A stretch of DNA of 64,000 nt from Desertimonas sp963732335 (GCA_963732335.1 CAVSZO010000002.1:1-64000), one strand, 5' to 3'. Positions 51,203 to 60,667 are shown, numbered from the stretch's first letter. The notes: a model not told the origin generated them from the letters alone. Made by a program: numbers and translations.

Positions 51203-51387
51203 TCCCACAGTCGGGATGTCGCGCCCCCCGATCAGCACTCGCTCGCTCCCCCCACGTGTGCGGACGTTACCCTCTCGGAACGGACCGCGGTCCACGGCGA
51301 GTACCGGCACAGACCATTGCACTACAACGGCGGCGAAGGACGTACACGGGCAATCTCGTGAACTCGAAGTCACTATCGTCTGGCGCG
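51203..51387. promoter_or_regulatory. Divergent region between the 2OG oxygenase and the GT2-methyltransferase
   Basis: 185 bases between divergent starts. The reading frame of the glycosyltransferase is open further upstream (GTG 51358 is an alternative start), so the real gap may be 155 bases. I see no definite promoter boxes or palindrome. Confidence 0.3.
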
Positions 51388-52818
51388 GTGGCCAAGCTTC
51401 GCGTGGGCGTCCTCGTCGTCGCGTACAACGCGCGACACACGTTGACCTCGGTGCTGGACCGGCTGCCGCCGAACTTTCGGTCGAGGGTCGAACAGATCCT
51501 GGTGTGTGATGACGCCAGCACCGACGGCACCCACGAGGTCGGCCTCGCCTACCAGGAAGCGACCGACCTGCCGTTGACGATCGTGCGCCAGCCACGCAAC
51601 CTCGGCTACGGCGGGAACCAGAAGAGCGGGTACCACTGGGCGATCGACCATGGCCTCGACGTGGTCGTGTTGCTGCACGGAGACGGTCAGTACGCGCCCG
51701 AGGTCATCGAAGATCTCGTCGCCCCGCTCGCCGAGGGCAACGCCGACGCCGTGTTCGGCTCGCGGATGCTGATAAAGGGTGCCGCACGCGCCGGAGGCAT
51801 GCCGCTGTACAAGTTCGTCGGCAACCGAATTCTCACCAAGGTGCAGAACTCACTCGTGGGCCTGCGTCTGTCCGAGTGGCACAGCGGCTACCGCGCATAC
51901 CGGGTTGACGCGCTTGCAGACGTCCCGTTCGACACCTACTCCGACGGCTTCGACTTCGATACCGAGATCATCGTCGGGCTGCACGATGCGGGAAAGCGCA
52001 TCGTGGAGGTACCGATCCCGACGTACTACGGCGATGAGATCTGCTACGTGAACGGAGTGCGCTACGCCCGCGATGTCACGCTCGACGTCGTCAGACATCG
52101 CCTCGGCAAGATCGGCTTCGGGACAGGAAAGGATGCCCAGCCGACGAAACCCTACGAACTCAAGGCATCGCCCTATTCCTCCCACGGTGTGTTGCTGTCG
52201 TGGCTGTCGACGACGCCGCCCGGGCTTGTCTTGGACATTGGCTGCTCCGATGGCCGCTTCGGTGCGCTCGTCCGGGGTCATGGGCACCGCGTGATCGGCG
52301 TCGACGTCGCCAAGCACGAAGGCGTCGGTGAACGCCTCGACGGCTTCATCGAGGCGAACCTCAACGATGGGCTGCCCGTGGAAACGGGTGATGGATTCGA
52401 CGTGATCGTCGCAGCCGATGTGCTCGAGCACACGATCGATCCGGCCGCCCTCCTCGCCGACATGGTGCGCCGCCTTGCGCCCGATGGGTCGATCCTCGTC
52501 AGCGTTCCGAACTTCGCCCACTGGTATCCCCGCGGCCGCGTCGCCGTCGGACGCTTCGACTATGACGCCCGTGGAATCCTCGACCGCGGTCACCTTCGCT
52601 TCTTCACCCGACGAAGCATCGAACGGCTTCTTGCCGAGCACAACCTCACGATCGTGCGACGAGCCGTCGTCGGCTCGCCGATCGAACTCCTGGAACGCGA
52701 CGGATCGTCGATGATCGCCCGGCTCGCTCGCGCCGCCGGCAACGTCGACCGCCTGGCGACCCGTGCCTGGCCGACGATGTTCGGCTACCAGTTCCTGTAC
52801 GAGCTGCGCCGAGCCTGA
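51388..52818 (+). CDS. Bifunctional family 2 glycosyltransferase / class I SAM methyltransferase
   Basis: A two-domain enzyme of ~476 residues without frameshifts. Domain 1 (1-260) is a GtrB/DPM-like GT2: KLRVGVLVVAYNARHTL, QILVCDDASTDGTHEV, LLHGDGQYAPEVIEDLV (DGQY metal site), FGSRMLIKGAARAGGMPLYK, RLSEWHSGYRAYRVDALADV. Domain 2 (~270-476) is a methyltransferase: LVLDIGCSDGRFGALVRGHG (SAM motif I), GFDVIVAADVLEHTIDPAAL and RLAPDGSILVSVPNFAHWYP. Such fusions are known in actinobacteria and probably make or modify a polyprenyl-linked sugar. GTG 51388 gives VAKLRVGVLVV; GTG 51358 is an in-frame alternative. Confidence 0.9.
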   Translation: MAKLRVGVLVVAYNARHTLTSVLDRLPPNFRSRVEQILVCDDASTDGTHEVGLAYQEATDLPLTIVRQPRNLGYGGNQKSGYHWAIDHGLDVVVLLHGDGQYAPEVIEDLVAPLAEGNADAVFGSRMLIKGAARAGGMPLYKFVGNRILTKVQNSLVGLRLSEWHSGYRAYRVDALADVPFDTYSDGFDFDTEIIVGLHDAGKRIVEVPIPTYYGDEICYVNGVRYARDVTLDVVRHRLGKIGFGTGKDAQPTKPYELKASPYSSHGVLLSWLSTTPPGLVLDIGCSDGRFGALVRGHGHRVIGVDVAKHEGVGERLDGFIEANLNDGLPVETGDGFDVIVAADVLEHTIDPAALLADMVRRLAPDGSILVSVPNFAHWYPRGRVAVGRFDYDARGILDRGHLRFFTRRSIERLLAEHNLTIVRRAVVGSPIELLERDGSSMIARLARAAGNVDRLATRAWPTMFGYQFLYELRRA

Positions 52819-52842
52819 GAAGTACGGCGGCGCAGGCGGGCC

Positions 52843-54953
52843 ATGCTGAGCGTTCTCCCAAGCGTTGAGAACTTCGCGGAGCAAGGCTCACCTGAGCCGC
52901 AACAGGACATCGACGAGGTTCCATCGGACTCGCTGAGCACGGCGGACCGCATGCGCATCCGGCGGTCGATCATCGGTGGGGCGGTGGCTGGTTTCTTGCC
53001 GTACGTGTGCGTTCTGTGGGACTTCCGATGGAACCCGTTGCGCCGGGCCGGGGCCCACGGGTTTGCCTCGAACTTCTACGACCTACAGGCCCGCGCCCTG
53101 CTCGATGGGCACTTTTGGGTGCCCGATCAGTCGCTCGGCGTCGAGGGGTTCGTTGTTGACGGCCACACCTACATGTACTTTCCGCCGCTCCCGGCCCTCC
53201 TGCGCGTCCCAGTCCTGCTGCTGACCGATCGATTCGATGGTCGCTTGTCGGCGCCGATGATGCTCCTCGCCTGGTTCCTGCTCGCTGCTGCGACGGCGAC
53301 ATTGCTGTGGAACACCCGGCTCCTGATTCGCGGGATCGCGGCGGTTTCCAAGGTCGAATCCTTGGTCGCCGCGATGTTCCTGGCAGCGGTCACTGGTGGA
53401 TCAGTGATCGTCTTTCTCGCCGCGCTGCCATGGGTCTACCACGAGGCCTATCTCTGGGCGACCGCCTGTGCCGTGGCGACGCTCGCCGGCCTTGTCGTGT
53501 TTGCCCGTCGTCCGACGATGGCCGTCGCCGTGTCAACGGCCATCTTCGCCGTGGCCACGATCCTCACGCGAACGACGTCGGGCTGGGCGATCGCCATCAC
53601 CGTGATCGTGGTGGGCGCAATCGGTGCCGTGCGTCGAAGCAACACCCGCGGCGCCTTGGTGCTCGTCGCCGGAGGAGCCATCGCGATCGTCGTGGGCTCG
53701 GCGGTCAATTGGGTGAAATTCCGCCACCCCTACATGTTTCCGCTCGAGCATCAGCAGTGGACGCGCGTCAGCAGTCGTCGGCGACTCGCCCTGATGATGA
53801 ACGGCGGCACGATCACCGGCCCGAGGTTCTTTCTTTCCTCGCTGGTGAACTACTTCCGTCCCGAGGGAATCCGCTTCACGTCGTACTTCCCGTTCGTCTC
53901 GCTTCCGGCCGAGCCTGCGCGCGGATACGGAGGCGCCGTTGTCGACCAGGCGTACCGCACTGGGAGCGTCCCGGCGTTCGCGCCACTGTTGTTCGTTCTT
54001 GGCGTCGTCGGCTTCATCAGCACGATCCGTGTGCGCGCCGTCGAGAAGGTTCGCGGGTTGATCATCCCTGTGATTGGCGCGCTCGCTGCTGGCAGTGGCG
54101 TGATGCTCTACGGCTACATCGCCCACCGTTACACAGCAGACTTCCTCCCCGGCCTGATCATTTGCGGCGCCGTCGCTGTCGTAACGCTCGTCCGCCAACT
54201 CGAACGGTGCCGCCCTTCGGTGCGTCGATTGGCCGTCGTGACCGTGGCTATGGCCGCGGTCTTCGGGACGCTCACCAACGGCGCCGCCGGCGTGGCCGCA
54301 GCGCGCCTGACAGGGCGTGGCCAGCGGCTCGAGCAATACCTTTCCTTCCGACACGGCCCAGGCGACGTCCTCCACCGTGCTGGCAGGCTCGTCGTGCAGT
54401 CGTCGACCCTTCCGGCCGATGCCCCTGCCGACCGGTTGGTGATCATCGGTGACTGCCAGGCGCTCTACCTCGCAACGGGTGACCAGTACGAGCCTTGGGT
54501 CACCGTTGAGGCGCGCGACCTGGTTATCTCCGTCGAAGCCGGGCTTGAGGAGTCTGAACGCTGGGCTCCTCCCGCTGATCCAAGTTCGAAGGACCGACGA
54601 CCCGAAACCTCAGCCTGGAGATCGACGAAGATGGCCGCGTGCGCTTCCGCGTCGGCGAGTCATACGCCTTCTTCGCCACCGACTGGTACGAGCTCGAACC
54701 AGCAGAGCGGATCGAGGTCACCGCGAGCATCGACACAACGCTCGACCGTTTCAACCTCGTCTTCGAGGGCATCCCCGAGTCCGACTGGTCTGTCAACGCC
54801 ACCGACGCCGACGCTCAGCAGGTGCGGCGGGTGGCGACGCCGGAGTTCGTGTTCGCATCCACGGAGAGTCAACGAGCAATTGGCGTTGAGGTCACACACT
54901 CGTTAGGACCCCCGTTGGAGCTTTGCAATCGTCTCCTCGACGACGTTGGTTGA
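52843..54953 (+). CDS. Polytopic membrane protein, putative GT-C-like, with extracytoplasmic C-terminal domain, copy A
   Basis: About 700 residues. The N-terminus is soluble (SVENFAEQGSPEPQQDIDEV). Then come about ten helices, beginning IIGGAVAGFLPYVCVLWDFR. The first outer loop reads FYDLQARALLDGHFWVPDQS, then EGFVVDGHTYMYFPPLPALL, RVPVLLLTDRFDGRLSAPMM. Later YFRPEGIRFTSYFPFVSLPA forms another outer loop. The C-terminal ~190 residues (RLVIIGDCQALYLATGD to ELCNRLLDDVG) form a beta-rich domain. Indels lie near 54545 and 54590. I do not recognise an enzymatic family with certainty; the build resembles GT-C enzymes of glycan loci. It is 30 bases upstream of its paralogue. Confidence 0.75.
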
Positions 54954-54982
54954 AGACTCACGGAACGGCGTGGAGCTGCTGA

Positions 54983-57071
54983 ATGACCTCCGTGACTGAC
55001 CAGCTGACGCTCGGCACGGCGCCGGCGCGCGTCACGTCACGGGCGGTCGTCGCCGCCAAGACCGACCGGGTGACACTCGCCTGCGTCGCCGGTGCCGCGA
55101 TCGGCTTCGTTCCCTACCTGCTGCTGCTGTGGGACTTCGGCGTGCGGCCGCTGCGGCGGATGACTGCCGCCGGGGTCAACGCCGACTTCTTCGACGTCCA
55201 GGCGCGGGCACTGTTCCAGGGCAACCTCGACGTCCCGCCTGGGAGCCTGGGGATCGAGGCGTTCGTCGTCGACGGGCGGCACTACATGTACTTCGGGCCG
55301 TTCCTGGCGCTGCTGCGGATGCCGGTGCTGCTCGTCACCGATCGCCTCGACGGCCGGCTCACGGCGTTGTCGATGCTGGTGGGCTGGTTCGTTCTCGCCG
55401 CCGCGGTGACCCTGTTGGTGCGCAGGGTGCGCCAGCGGCTACGCGGCGACGCGCCGGTCGGGCGCTTCGAGGCGGTCGGGCTGGCGGCGGTCGTGGCCAC
55501 GGTCACTGGCGGCTCGACGGTGGTATACCTCGCCTCGCAGCCGTGGGTGTACCACGAGGTCTACATCTGGAGCACGGCGCTGACGGTGGCGACGGTGGCA
55601 AGCCTGATCGCCGCATGGGACGACCCGAGTGGGCGGCGCATCGTCGTCACCACGGCACTGGCGTTGGCCACGATGCTCACACGGATCACAGCCGGCTGGG
55701 CGATGGCGCTGGCCCTCTTGTTGACGGGTGTGTGGATCCTCGTCGCGCGGCGTCGGCGCGATCGACCAGACCGCGCCGGCGGCTGGGGCCTCGTCGCCGG
55801 TGGCGCTGTGGTCGTGCTGATCGGCTCGCTCGTCAACTGGGCGAAGTTCCGCCACCCGTACCTGTTCCCGATCGAGGATCAGGTCTGGACCCAGCACAGC
55901 GCCCACCGCCGGCTCGTGCTCGCCGCCAACGGCGGGGGTCTGGAGGGTCTGCAGTTCGTCAGAACGACACTGACCGCCTACCTCCGACCCGACGGCGTGC
56001 GCTTCACGTCGGTGTTCCCGTTCATCTCCCCGCCGGCCGATCCGCCGGCAGCGGTCGGCGACGTTCTCCTCGACGAGTCGTGGCGCACGGGCAGCGTGCC
56101 GGCGCTGATGCCGCTGCTGTTCCTCCTCACGCTGTGGGGGGCCGTCGTCGCCGTGCGCAACGCCGCGGCGGCGGCGCTGCGGATCCCGTTGCTCGCGCTG
56201 TGTGGCGATGACGGGAGGCGTGATCGCCTTCGGGCACGTCGCCCAGCGCTACACCAGCGAGTTCATCCCGCTGCTCGCCCTCGGCGCGACGATCGGGTTC
56301 GTCGACATCGCCCGACGCCTGTGGTCCGCCGGCGCCGCAGTCAAACGCGTCGTGCTCATCGCCGTCTGGGCGCTGGCCCTCTTCGGCATCGTCGCCCACG
56401 CGGCGATCGGGTTGGTCAGCGCCAGACAGCAGTGGCGCGGCGAACGCCTCGAGAACCTCGTCGCAATGCAGCTCGCCGTCGCCGATGCGACGGGTAGCGA
56501 CGTCGGCGACCGAGTCCGATTCGTCGCCGCGCTACCCGAACATGGCGGCGCCGACGAGCTCGCCGTCGTCGGCGACTGCGACGCCCTGTACTTCGGCACC
56601 GGTGAGATCCACGGGTCGTGGATCCCCGTCGAGCATCGCGACCAGCACTTCCGCATCGATGTCGGCGACTCCGGGTTGCATCCCGGGTCGACCAGCCTGA
56701 TGTGGTTCAGCGGGCACACCGTGCGCCGCCTGCACGTCCAGGTGAACCTGTACGGGCAGGTCCGACTCGTGATGATCGGGGCGTCTCCGGACACGTCGGG
56801 TCACTGGCTCGACGCCGGCCCCGGCGACACGATCGACGTGATGATCGACGGTGATACGGAAGCGAATCGCTTCGTCGCCACGGCAGCGTTGGCCGGCAGC
56901 GACCGACGGTCCACCGTGACGGCGCCGATGACCGAGTGGAACCACCAGTTCCGCAGTGTCCCGGTCGTCCCGGCTGTCGCCTTGAGCGGCGCCGAGCACG
57001 CCGAACACATCGGCGTGCGCATCGAGACTGTCCCCGGCCCTGAACCCAAGCTCTGCAACCGCCTGCGCTAG
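54983..57071 (+). CDS. Polytopic membrane protein, putative GT-C-like, with extracytoplasmic C-terminal domain, copy B
   Basis: A paralogue of copy A, ~695 residues: LACVAGAAIGFVPYLLLLWD, FFDVQARALFQGNLDVPPGS, EAFVVDGRHYMYFGPFLALL, RMPVLLVTDRLDGRLTALSM, AYLRPDGVRFTSVFPFISPP. One indel near 56200 joins PLLALC to AMTGGVIAFGHVAQRYTSEF. The C-terminal domain runs from DELAVVGDCDALYFGTGEIH to GPEPKLCNRLR. Copy B is visibly more GC-rich than copy A, so the duplication is old or one copy came from elsewhere. It is probably co-transcribed with copy A (30-base gap) and possibly with the GT2-methyltransferase. Function unknown; surface glycan assembly is the best guess. Confidence 0.77.
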
Positions 57072-57080
57072 GTTCCCACA

Positions 57081-57104
57081 TTAGAGCACGGCGTGGTACT
57101 CTGA
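57081..57104 (+). promoter_or_regulatory. Candidate operator of the second VapBC pair
   Basis: An imperfect dyad: TTAGAGCAC (57081-57089) and GTACTCTGA (57096-57104) pair at seven of nine positions around a 6-base centre. It ends five bases before the antitoxin ATG, where autorepressor sites of AbrB-type antitoxins are found. Confidence 0.55.
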
Positions 57105-57108
57105 TCAC

Positions 57109-57354
57109 ATGCGTGGGATGTATGCCGTCACAATGGGCGACCGGGGACGGCTCGTCGTACCGGCTGAGCTACGTGCCCGCGCTGGTCTCGACCCGGGGCA
57201 ACCGCTTGTCCTGGTCGAGTCCGACAACGGGATCGTGCTTCTGACTCGTGAACAGCTCAAGGCCCGTGTTCGCGGCGATCTCGCCGGGCTCGACCTGGTG
57301 GGCGATCTGCTAGCCGACCGAGCTCGTTCGTCAGCCACGGAGGACCGTCGTTGA
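57109..57354 (+). CDS. SpoVT-AbrB (MazE/VapB-type) antitoxin
   Basis: 81 residues. MYAVTMGDRGRLVVPAELRA and RAGLDPGQPLVLVESDNGIV form the swapped-hairpin AbrB DNA-binding fold with the G-R-(L/I)-V-(V/I)-P-x-E core. LLTREQLKARVRGDLAG and the tail (VGDLLADRARSSATEDRR) would bind and inhibit the toxin. Its stop overlaps the toxin start (TTGA). It likely represses its own operon through the dyad at 57081-57104. Confidence 0.88.
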   Translation: MRGMYAVTMGDRGRLVVPAELRARAGLDPGQPLVLVESDNGIVLLTREQLKARVRGDLAGLDLVGDLLADRARSSATEDRR

Positions 57355-57716
57355 CAGTGTTTGACGCCTCCGCGCTGCTCGCCTTCGTCCAGGGTGAGGC
57401 AGGAGCCGACGTAGTCGAACGGGCGCTCTCGGCCGGCGGCGTGGTTGGTGCGGCCAACTGGTCCGAGACCGCTCAGGCCGTCCGTGCCCGAGATCGCGAC
57501 TGGCCGCTCGCGAGATTGCTGCTGCACAGCTACGACCTGACGATCGAACCGGTGACGGCCGACGACGCGGAGTGGGCCGCGGAACGATGGCGGTCCGGGG
57601 AGGGCTTGTCGCTCGGCGATCGGCTGTGCCTGGCCGTCGCGGAGCGTCTCGGCCGCGATGTGCTCACGGCCGACCGCCGTTGGGGCGAGGACGGGCGCGT
57701 CGTGCAGATCCGCTGA
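57351..57716 (+). CDS. VapC-type PIN-domain toxin, second pair
   Basis: 121 residues with all four acidic PIN positions: Asp in TVFDASALLAFVQGE, Glu in AANWSETAQAVRARDRDW, Asp in LSLGDRLCLAVAERLGRDVL and Asp in TADRRWGEDGRVV. The TTG start (57351) overlaps the antitoxin stop; GTG 57357 is an alternative. It should be an RNase controlled by the AbrB-type partner. It is unrelated in sequence to the VapC at 32581-32976, apart from the fold. Confidence 0.9.
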   Translation: MTVFDASALLAFVQGEAGADVVERALSAGGVVGAANWSETAQAVRARDRDWPLARLLLHSYDLTIEPVTADDAEWAAERWRSGEGLSLGDRLCLAVAERLGRDVLTADRRWGEDGRVVQIR

Positions 57717-57780
57717 TCACTGCCGGAGCGACACCTCGGCAGATTGCTCTCTCCGCCATCTCGCGTGACAACCTCGCGCT

Positions 57781-58567
57781 GGTGACGACCGGGGGCGCGC
57801 TGTATCACCTCGGGTTCGGGGCGGGCGACCTCGACGACGGCACGACGATCGCCTTGCTCAGCGGCGACCCGTCCCGGTCGGAGCGCATCGCCACCGAGCA
57901 CCTCGACGGGATGCGTGTGCTGTCTCGCCATCGTGGCCTCGACGCGTTCGCCGCCACCCTGCCTGGTGGCGCTCCGGTCGTGTGCGCGACGAGCGGGATG
58001 GGCGCGCCGTCGCTGAGCATCATCGTCAACGAGCTCGTGCAGGTCGGCATCCGCACGGTGATCCGCGTCGGGACGAGCGGGTCGATCCAGGAGCACGTGC
58101 GCATCGGCTCGGTGGTCATCGGGTCCGGGGCGCTGACGAACCAGGGCGCCGCCCTCGACATCGCTCCGGTGCAGTTTCCCGCCGTCGCCGACCCGTTCCT
58201 CACCGTCACACTCGCCGAGGCCGCCGAGCGCCTCGGCGTCGACCACCACGTCGGCGTGATGGCGTCGACGGACACGTTCTACGAGGGTCAGGAGCGCACG
58301 GCATCGTCGGCCAACCCGCACTTGCTGCGCCGCCTGCGCGGGATGATCGACGAGTACCACGACCTCGGTGTCATCAACTTCGAGATGGAGGCCGGGACGC
58401 TGTTCAAGATGGGCGCCGTGTACGGGTTCGCCGCCGGCGCCGTCGTCGCCATCATCGCCCAGCGCAACGAGGCCGAGTCACCCGACGTCGGCGCCATCGA
58501 CGCCGCGGTCGGCAACGCCATCGCCGTGGCCGTGGCGGCCGCCGACGCCTGGTCGGCCCGTGCGTGA
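57781..58567 (+). CDS. Nucleoside phosphorylase, uridine phosphorylase-like
   Basis: Cleaves nucleosides with phosphate to base and pentose-1-phosphate (PNP_UDP_1 fold). ALYHLGFGAGDLDDGTTIAL and LSGDPSRSERIA hold the phosphate-binding GDP-x-R. PVVCATSGMGAPSLSIIVNE holds the GxGxPS motif. TVIRVGTSGSIQEHVRIGSV holds the R-x-G-(T/S)-(S/C)-G motif, and LGVINFEMEAGTLFKMGAV holds the ribose-binding M-E. GTG 57781 (VTTGGALYHLGF) is chosen; the frame is open upstream with IALSAISRDNLAL, so a longer start is possible. Uridine is the likeliest substrate by the FEMEAGTLF motif. Confidence 0.88.
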
Positions 58568-58639
58568 CGTGCTTGACCGCGTCGTCCAGATTCCTCCGAG
58601 ATCGTCAGGCGTTGAATCGTTGGACCGACCGTCCGGGTG

Positions 58640-58704
58640 CTGTCACATCGGCCCGGTTTCGTCGGTCAACTGTGCTGACACGACACGAACGAGGAATGTG
58701 ACAG
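58640..58704 (+). promoter_or_regulatory. Candidate promoter and leader of the ECF41-type sigma gene
   Basis: TGTCACA at 58641-58647 matches the -35 element reported for ECF41 promoters, and CGTC follows at 58660-58663. The spacing of 12 is shorter than normal, so the -10 assignment is doubtful. CTGTCACA (58640-58647) also has its exact reverse complement TGTGACAG at 58697-58704, directly before the ATG. A GAGGA ribosome-binding site lies at 58691-58695. Confidence 0.5.
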
Positions 58705-59637
58705 ATGGACGAGAACGACTCGCTGGCGGCGCTGTTCGAAGCCCACCGCACCCACCTGCGGGCGGTCGCCTACCGGATGCTCGGCTCGTTCGGCGAGGCC
58801 GACGACGCCGTGCAGGAAGCCTGGTTGCGGCTCAGCCGCAGCGACGCCGCGGCGATCGACAACCTCGGCGGCTGGCTCACGACAGTCGTCGCCCGGATCT
58901 GCCTCAACGTGCTGCGCTCGCGGCGCTCACATCCTGAGGAGCCGCTCCCCGTCCACCTGCCGGATCCGATCATCAGCCGCGAGGGAACGGCCGATCCCGA
59001 GCACGAGGCCCTGCTCGCCGACTCCGTAGGGCTCGCCCTGCTCGTCGTGCTCGACACGCTGACTCCCGCCGAACGCCTGGCGTTCGTGCTGCACGACATG
59101 TTCGCCGTGCCGTTCGAGGAGGTGGCGACGATCGCCGGGCGTTCACCAGAGGCGGTCCGACAGCTCGCCAGCCGTGCCCGGCGCCGCGTCCAGGGAGCGC
59201 CGACGGTTCCCGACGGCGACATGAAGCGTCAGCGCGAGGTGGTCGACGCCTTCTTCGCCGCCGCCCGCAACGGCGACTTCGACGCCCTCGTCGCCGTGCT
59301 CGACCCGGACGTCGAGATCCGCTCCGACGGCGGACTCGGCCGCCCGAGGGCAACGAGATTCCTCCGTGGCGCTGAGGAGGTGGCCGCCTCAGCGCTCAGC
59401 TTCGCCCTGCCGTCGCTGGCATTGTGGCCGGTGCTGGTCAACGGTGCGGCGGGCGTGGTGGTGACCGGCGCCCGGGGGCGGCCGTTCGCGGTGATGGCGT
59501 TCACCGTCGTCGACGGCAAGATCGCCGCGATCAACGCCCTCGCCGACCCGGATCGCCTCGCCCGCCTCGACCTCTCGGCGATCTGGGGAGCATCCGTGTC
59601 AGACGCTGGCACGGAAGTTCCCCAGAACAATGACTGA
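58705..59637 (+). CDS. ECF sigma factor with SnoaL-like C-terminal domain (ECF41/SigJ type)
   Basis: 310 intact residues. FEAHRTHLRAVAYRMLGSFG and EADDAVQEAWLRLSR form sigma region 2. LTPAERLAFVLHDMFAVPFE and EVATIAGRSPEAVRQLASRA form region 4.2. From residue ~175 a SnoaL/NTF2-like extension (VVDAFFAAARNGDFDALVAV, LDPDVEIRSDGGLG, LVNGAAGVVVTGARGRPFAV) carries the DPDV and NGxxG motifs of ECF41, which regulate the sigma without an anti-sigma factor. ECF41 genes usually neighbour a carboxymuconolactone decarboxylase, oxidoreductase or epimerase; none is next to this one. It may act on its own promoter. Confidence 0.93.
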   Translation: MDENDSLAALFEAHRTHLRAVAYRMLGSFGEADDAVQEAWLRLSRSDAAAIDNLGGWLTTVVARICLNVLRSRRSHPEEPLPVHLPDPIISREGTADPEHEALLADSVGLALLVVLDTLTPAERLAFVLHDMFAVPFEEVATIAGRSPEAVRQLASRARRRVQGAPTVPDGDMKRQREVVDAFFAAARNGDFDALVAVLDPDVEIRSDGGLGRPRATRFLRGAEEVAASALSFALPSLALWPVLVNGAAGVVVTGARGRPFAVMAFTVVDGKIAAINALADPDRLARLDLSAIWGASVSDAGTEVPQNND

Positions 59638-59655
59638 CACGGATCTTCCCCAGAA
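59582..59655. terminator. Competing hairpins at the convergent ends of the sigma gene and agmatine deiminase gene
   Basis: Segment A (59582-59602, inside the last sigma codons) is complementary to B (59606-59626), leaving a 3x3 internal loop, and also to C (59634-59654), with only two mismatches. B and C are direct copies of about 21 bases. A-B and A-C pairing exclude each other. The arrangement sits between convergent genes, so it can act as a bidirectional terminator. Confidence 0.65.
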
Positions 59656-59667
59656 GCGGGAACGCGG

Positions 59668-60667
59668 TCAGTCGACGCTGCGGCACCTGCTGGGTGATGC
59701 AGTGAATGCCGCCGCCGCCGTAGGCGAGCACGGCGCCGACATCGAGGCCGATCGCCTCACGGTCGGGGTAGTGCTCGGCGATGAGCGCCAGCATGTCGGC
59801 GTCGGCGGGATGGCCGCACACCGGGACGACGACGACGCCGTTGGCGACGTAGTAGTTGAGATACGGCACGGCCACCCGCTCGCCACCGATCTCGGTGAAG
59901 GGCAGCACCGGGATCTCGACAACCTCGATCGCTTCGCCGAGGGCGTCGATCGCCCCACGAGCGCTGCGCACATTGACGTTGGCGAGCAGCCAGTCGCGCT
60001 CGGACTCGTCGTTGCAGCCCTGGACGAGCAGGGTGCCAGGGCGGGCGAAGGCAGCGACGTTGTCGACGTGACCATCGGTGTCGTCGTCGAGGGCGAGGCC
60101 GTGGGGCAGCCAGACGATCGTTCGTGACGCCGAGCTCGGCCTGGAGCACCGCCTCGATCTCGATCCGTGCCAGGTTCGGGTTGCGGTTGGGATGGAGCAG
60201 GCACTGCTCGGTGGTGACGAGTGTGCCGGCGCCATCGACGGCGATCGCCCCACCTTCGAGGACGACGGGAATCGTCCGCACCTCGTCGCCGACCGACTCG
60301 GCATAGCGGCGCGCCAGGGCGGCATCGTCGGCGTACGGCTCGAACTTGCCACCCCACGCGTTGAACGTCCAGTCGAGGGCGACCCGATGATCGCCCTCGG
60401 TGACGTAGATCGGCCCCGAGTCCCGGAACCATGAGTCGTCGATCGGCAGCTCGATGACGTCGACGCCGTCACCGCACGCCGCCGCGGCGCGCTCCCCGCG
60501 CCGACGTCGGCGATCATCGTGACCGGCTCGAAGCGGGCGATCGTGGTGGCGACGAGGGCGTGGGCATCCTCGGCCGCCGGCAGCAGCTCGCCGTAGAGGG
60601 ACTCGCGAGCCGGCCAACACATCACCGTTCGATCGTGCGGCGCCGACTCTGCCGGCATCCGCATCAT
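59668..60667 (-). CDS. aguA: Agmatine deiminase / peptidyl-arginine deiminase family (frameshifted assembly)
   Basis: Converts agmatine to N-carbamoylputrescine. MRMPAESAPHDRTVMCWPAR, then YGELLPAAEDAHALVATTIA, IDDSWFRDSGPIYVTEGDHR, WGGKFEPYADDAALA, VLEGGAIAVDGAGTLVTTEQ (Glu), DTDGHVDNVAAFARPGTLLV (His) and LAYGGGGIHCITQQVPQR (catalytic Cys) are all present. Indels lie near 60490 and 60130. The protein should end soon after ITQQ; a stop at 59668 is reached with one more indel, while the uncorrected frame runs to 59531, antisense to the sigma gene. Its ATG overlaps the aguB stop (ATGA), so the two putrescine enzymes are coupled. Confidence 0.9.

Noticed and set aside
59531..59667. C-terminal extension of agmatine deiminase antisense to the sigma gene
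   Set aside because: The family ends soon after the GGGIHCITQQ motif, and the extra ~45 residues are the Arg-rich antisense of a conserved gene.
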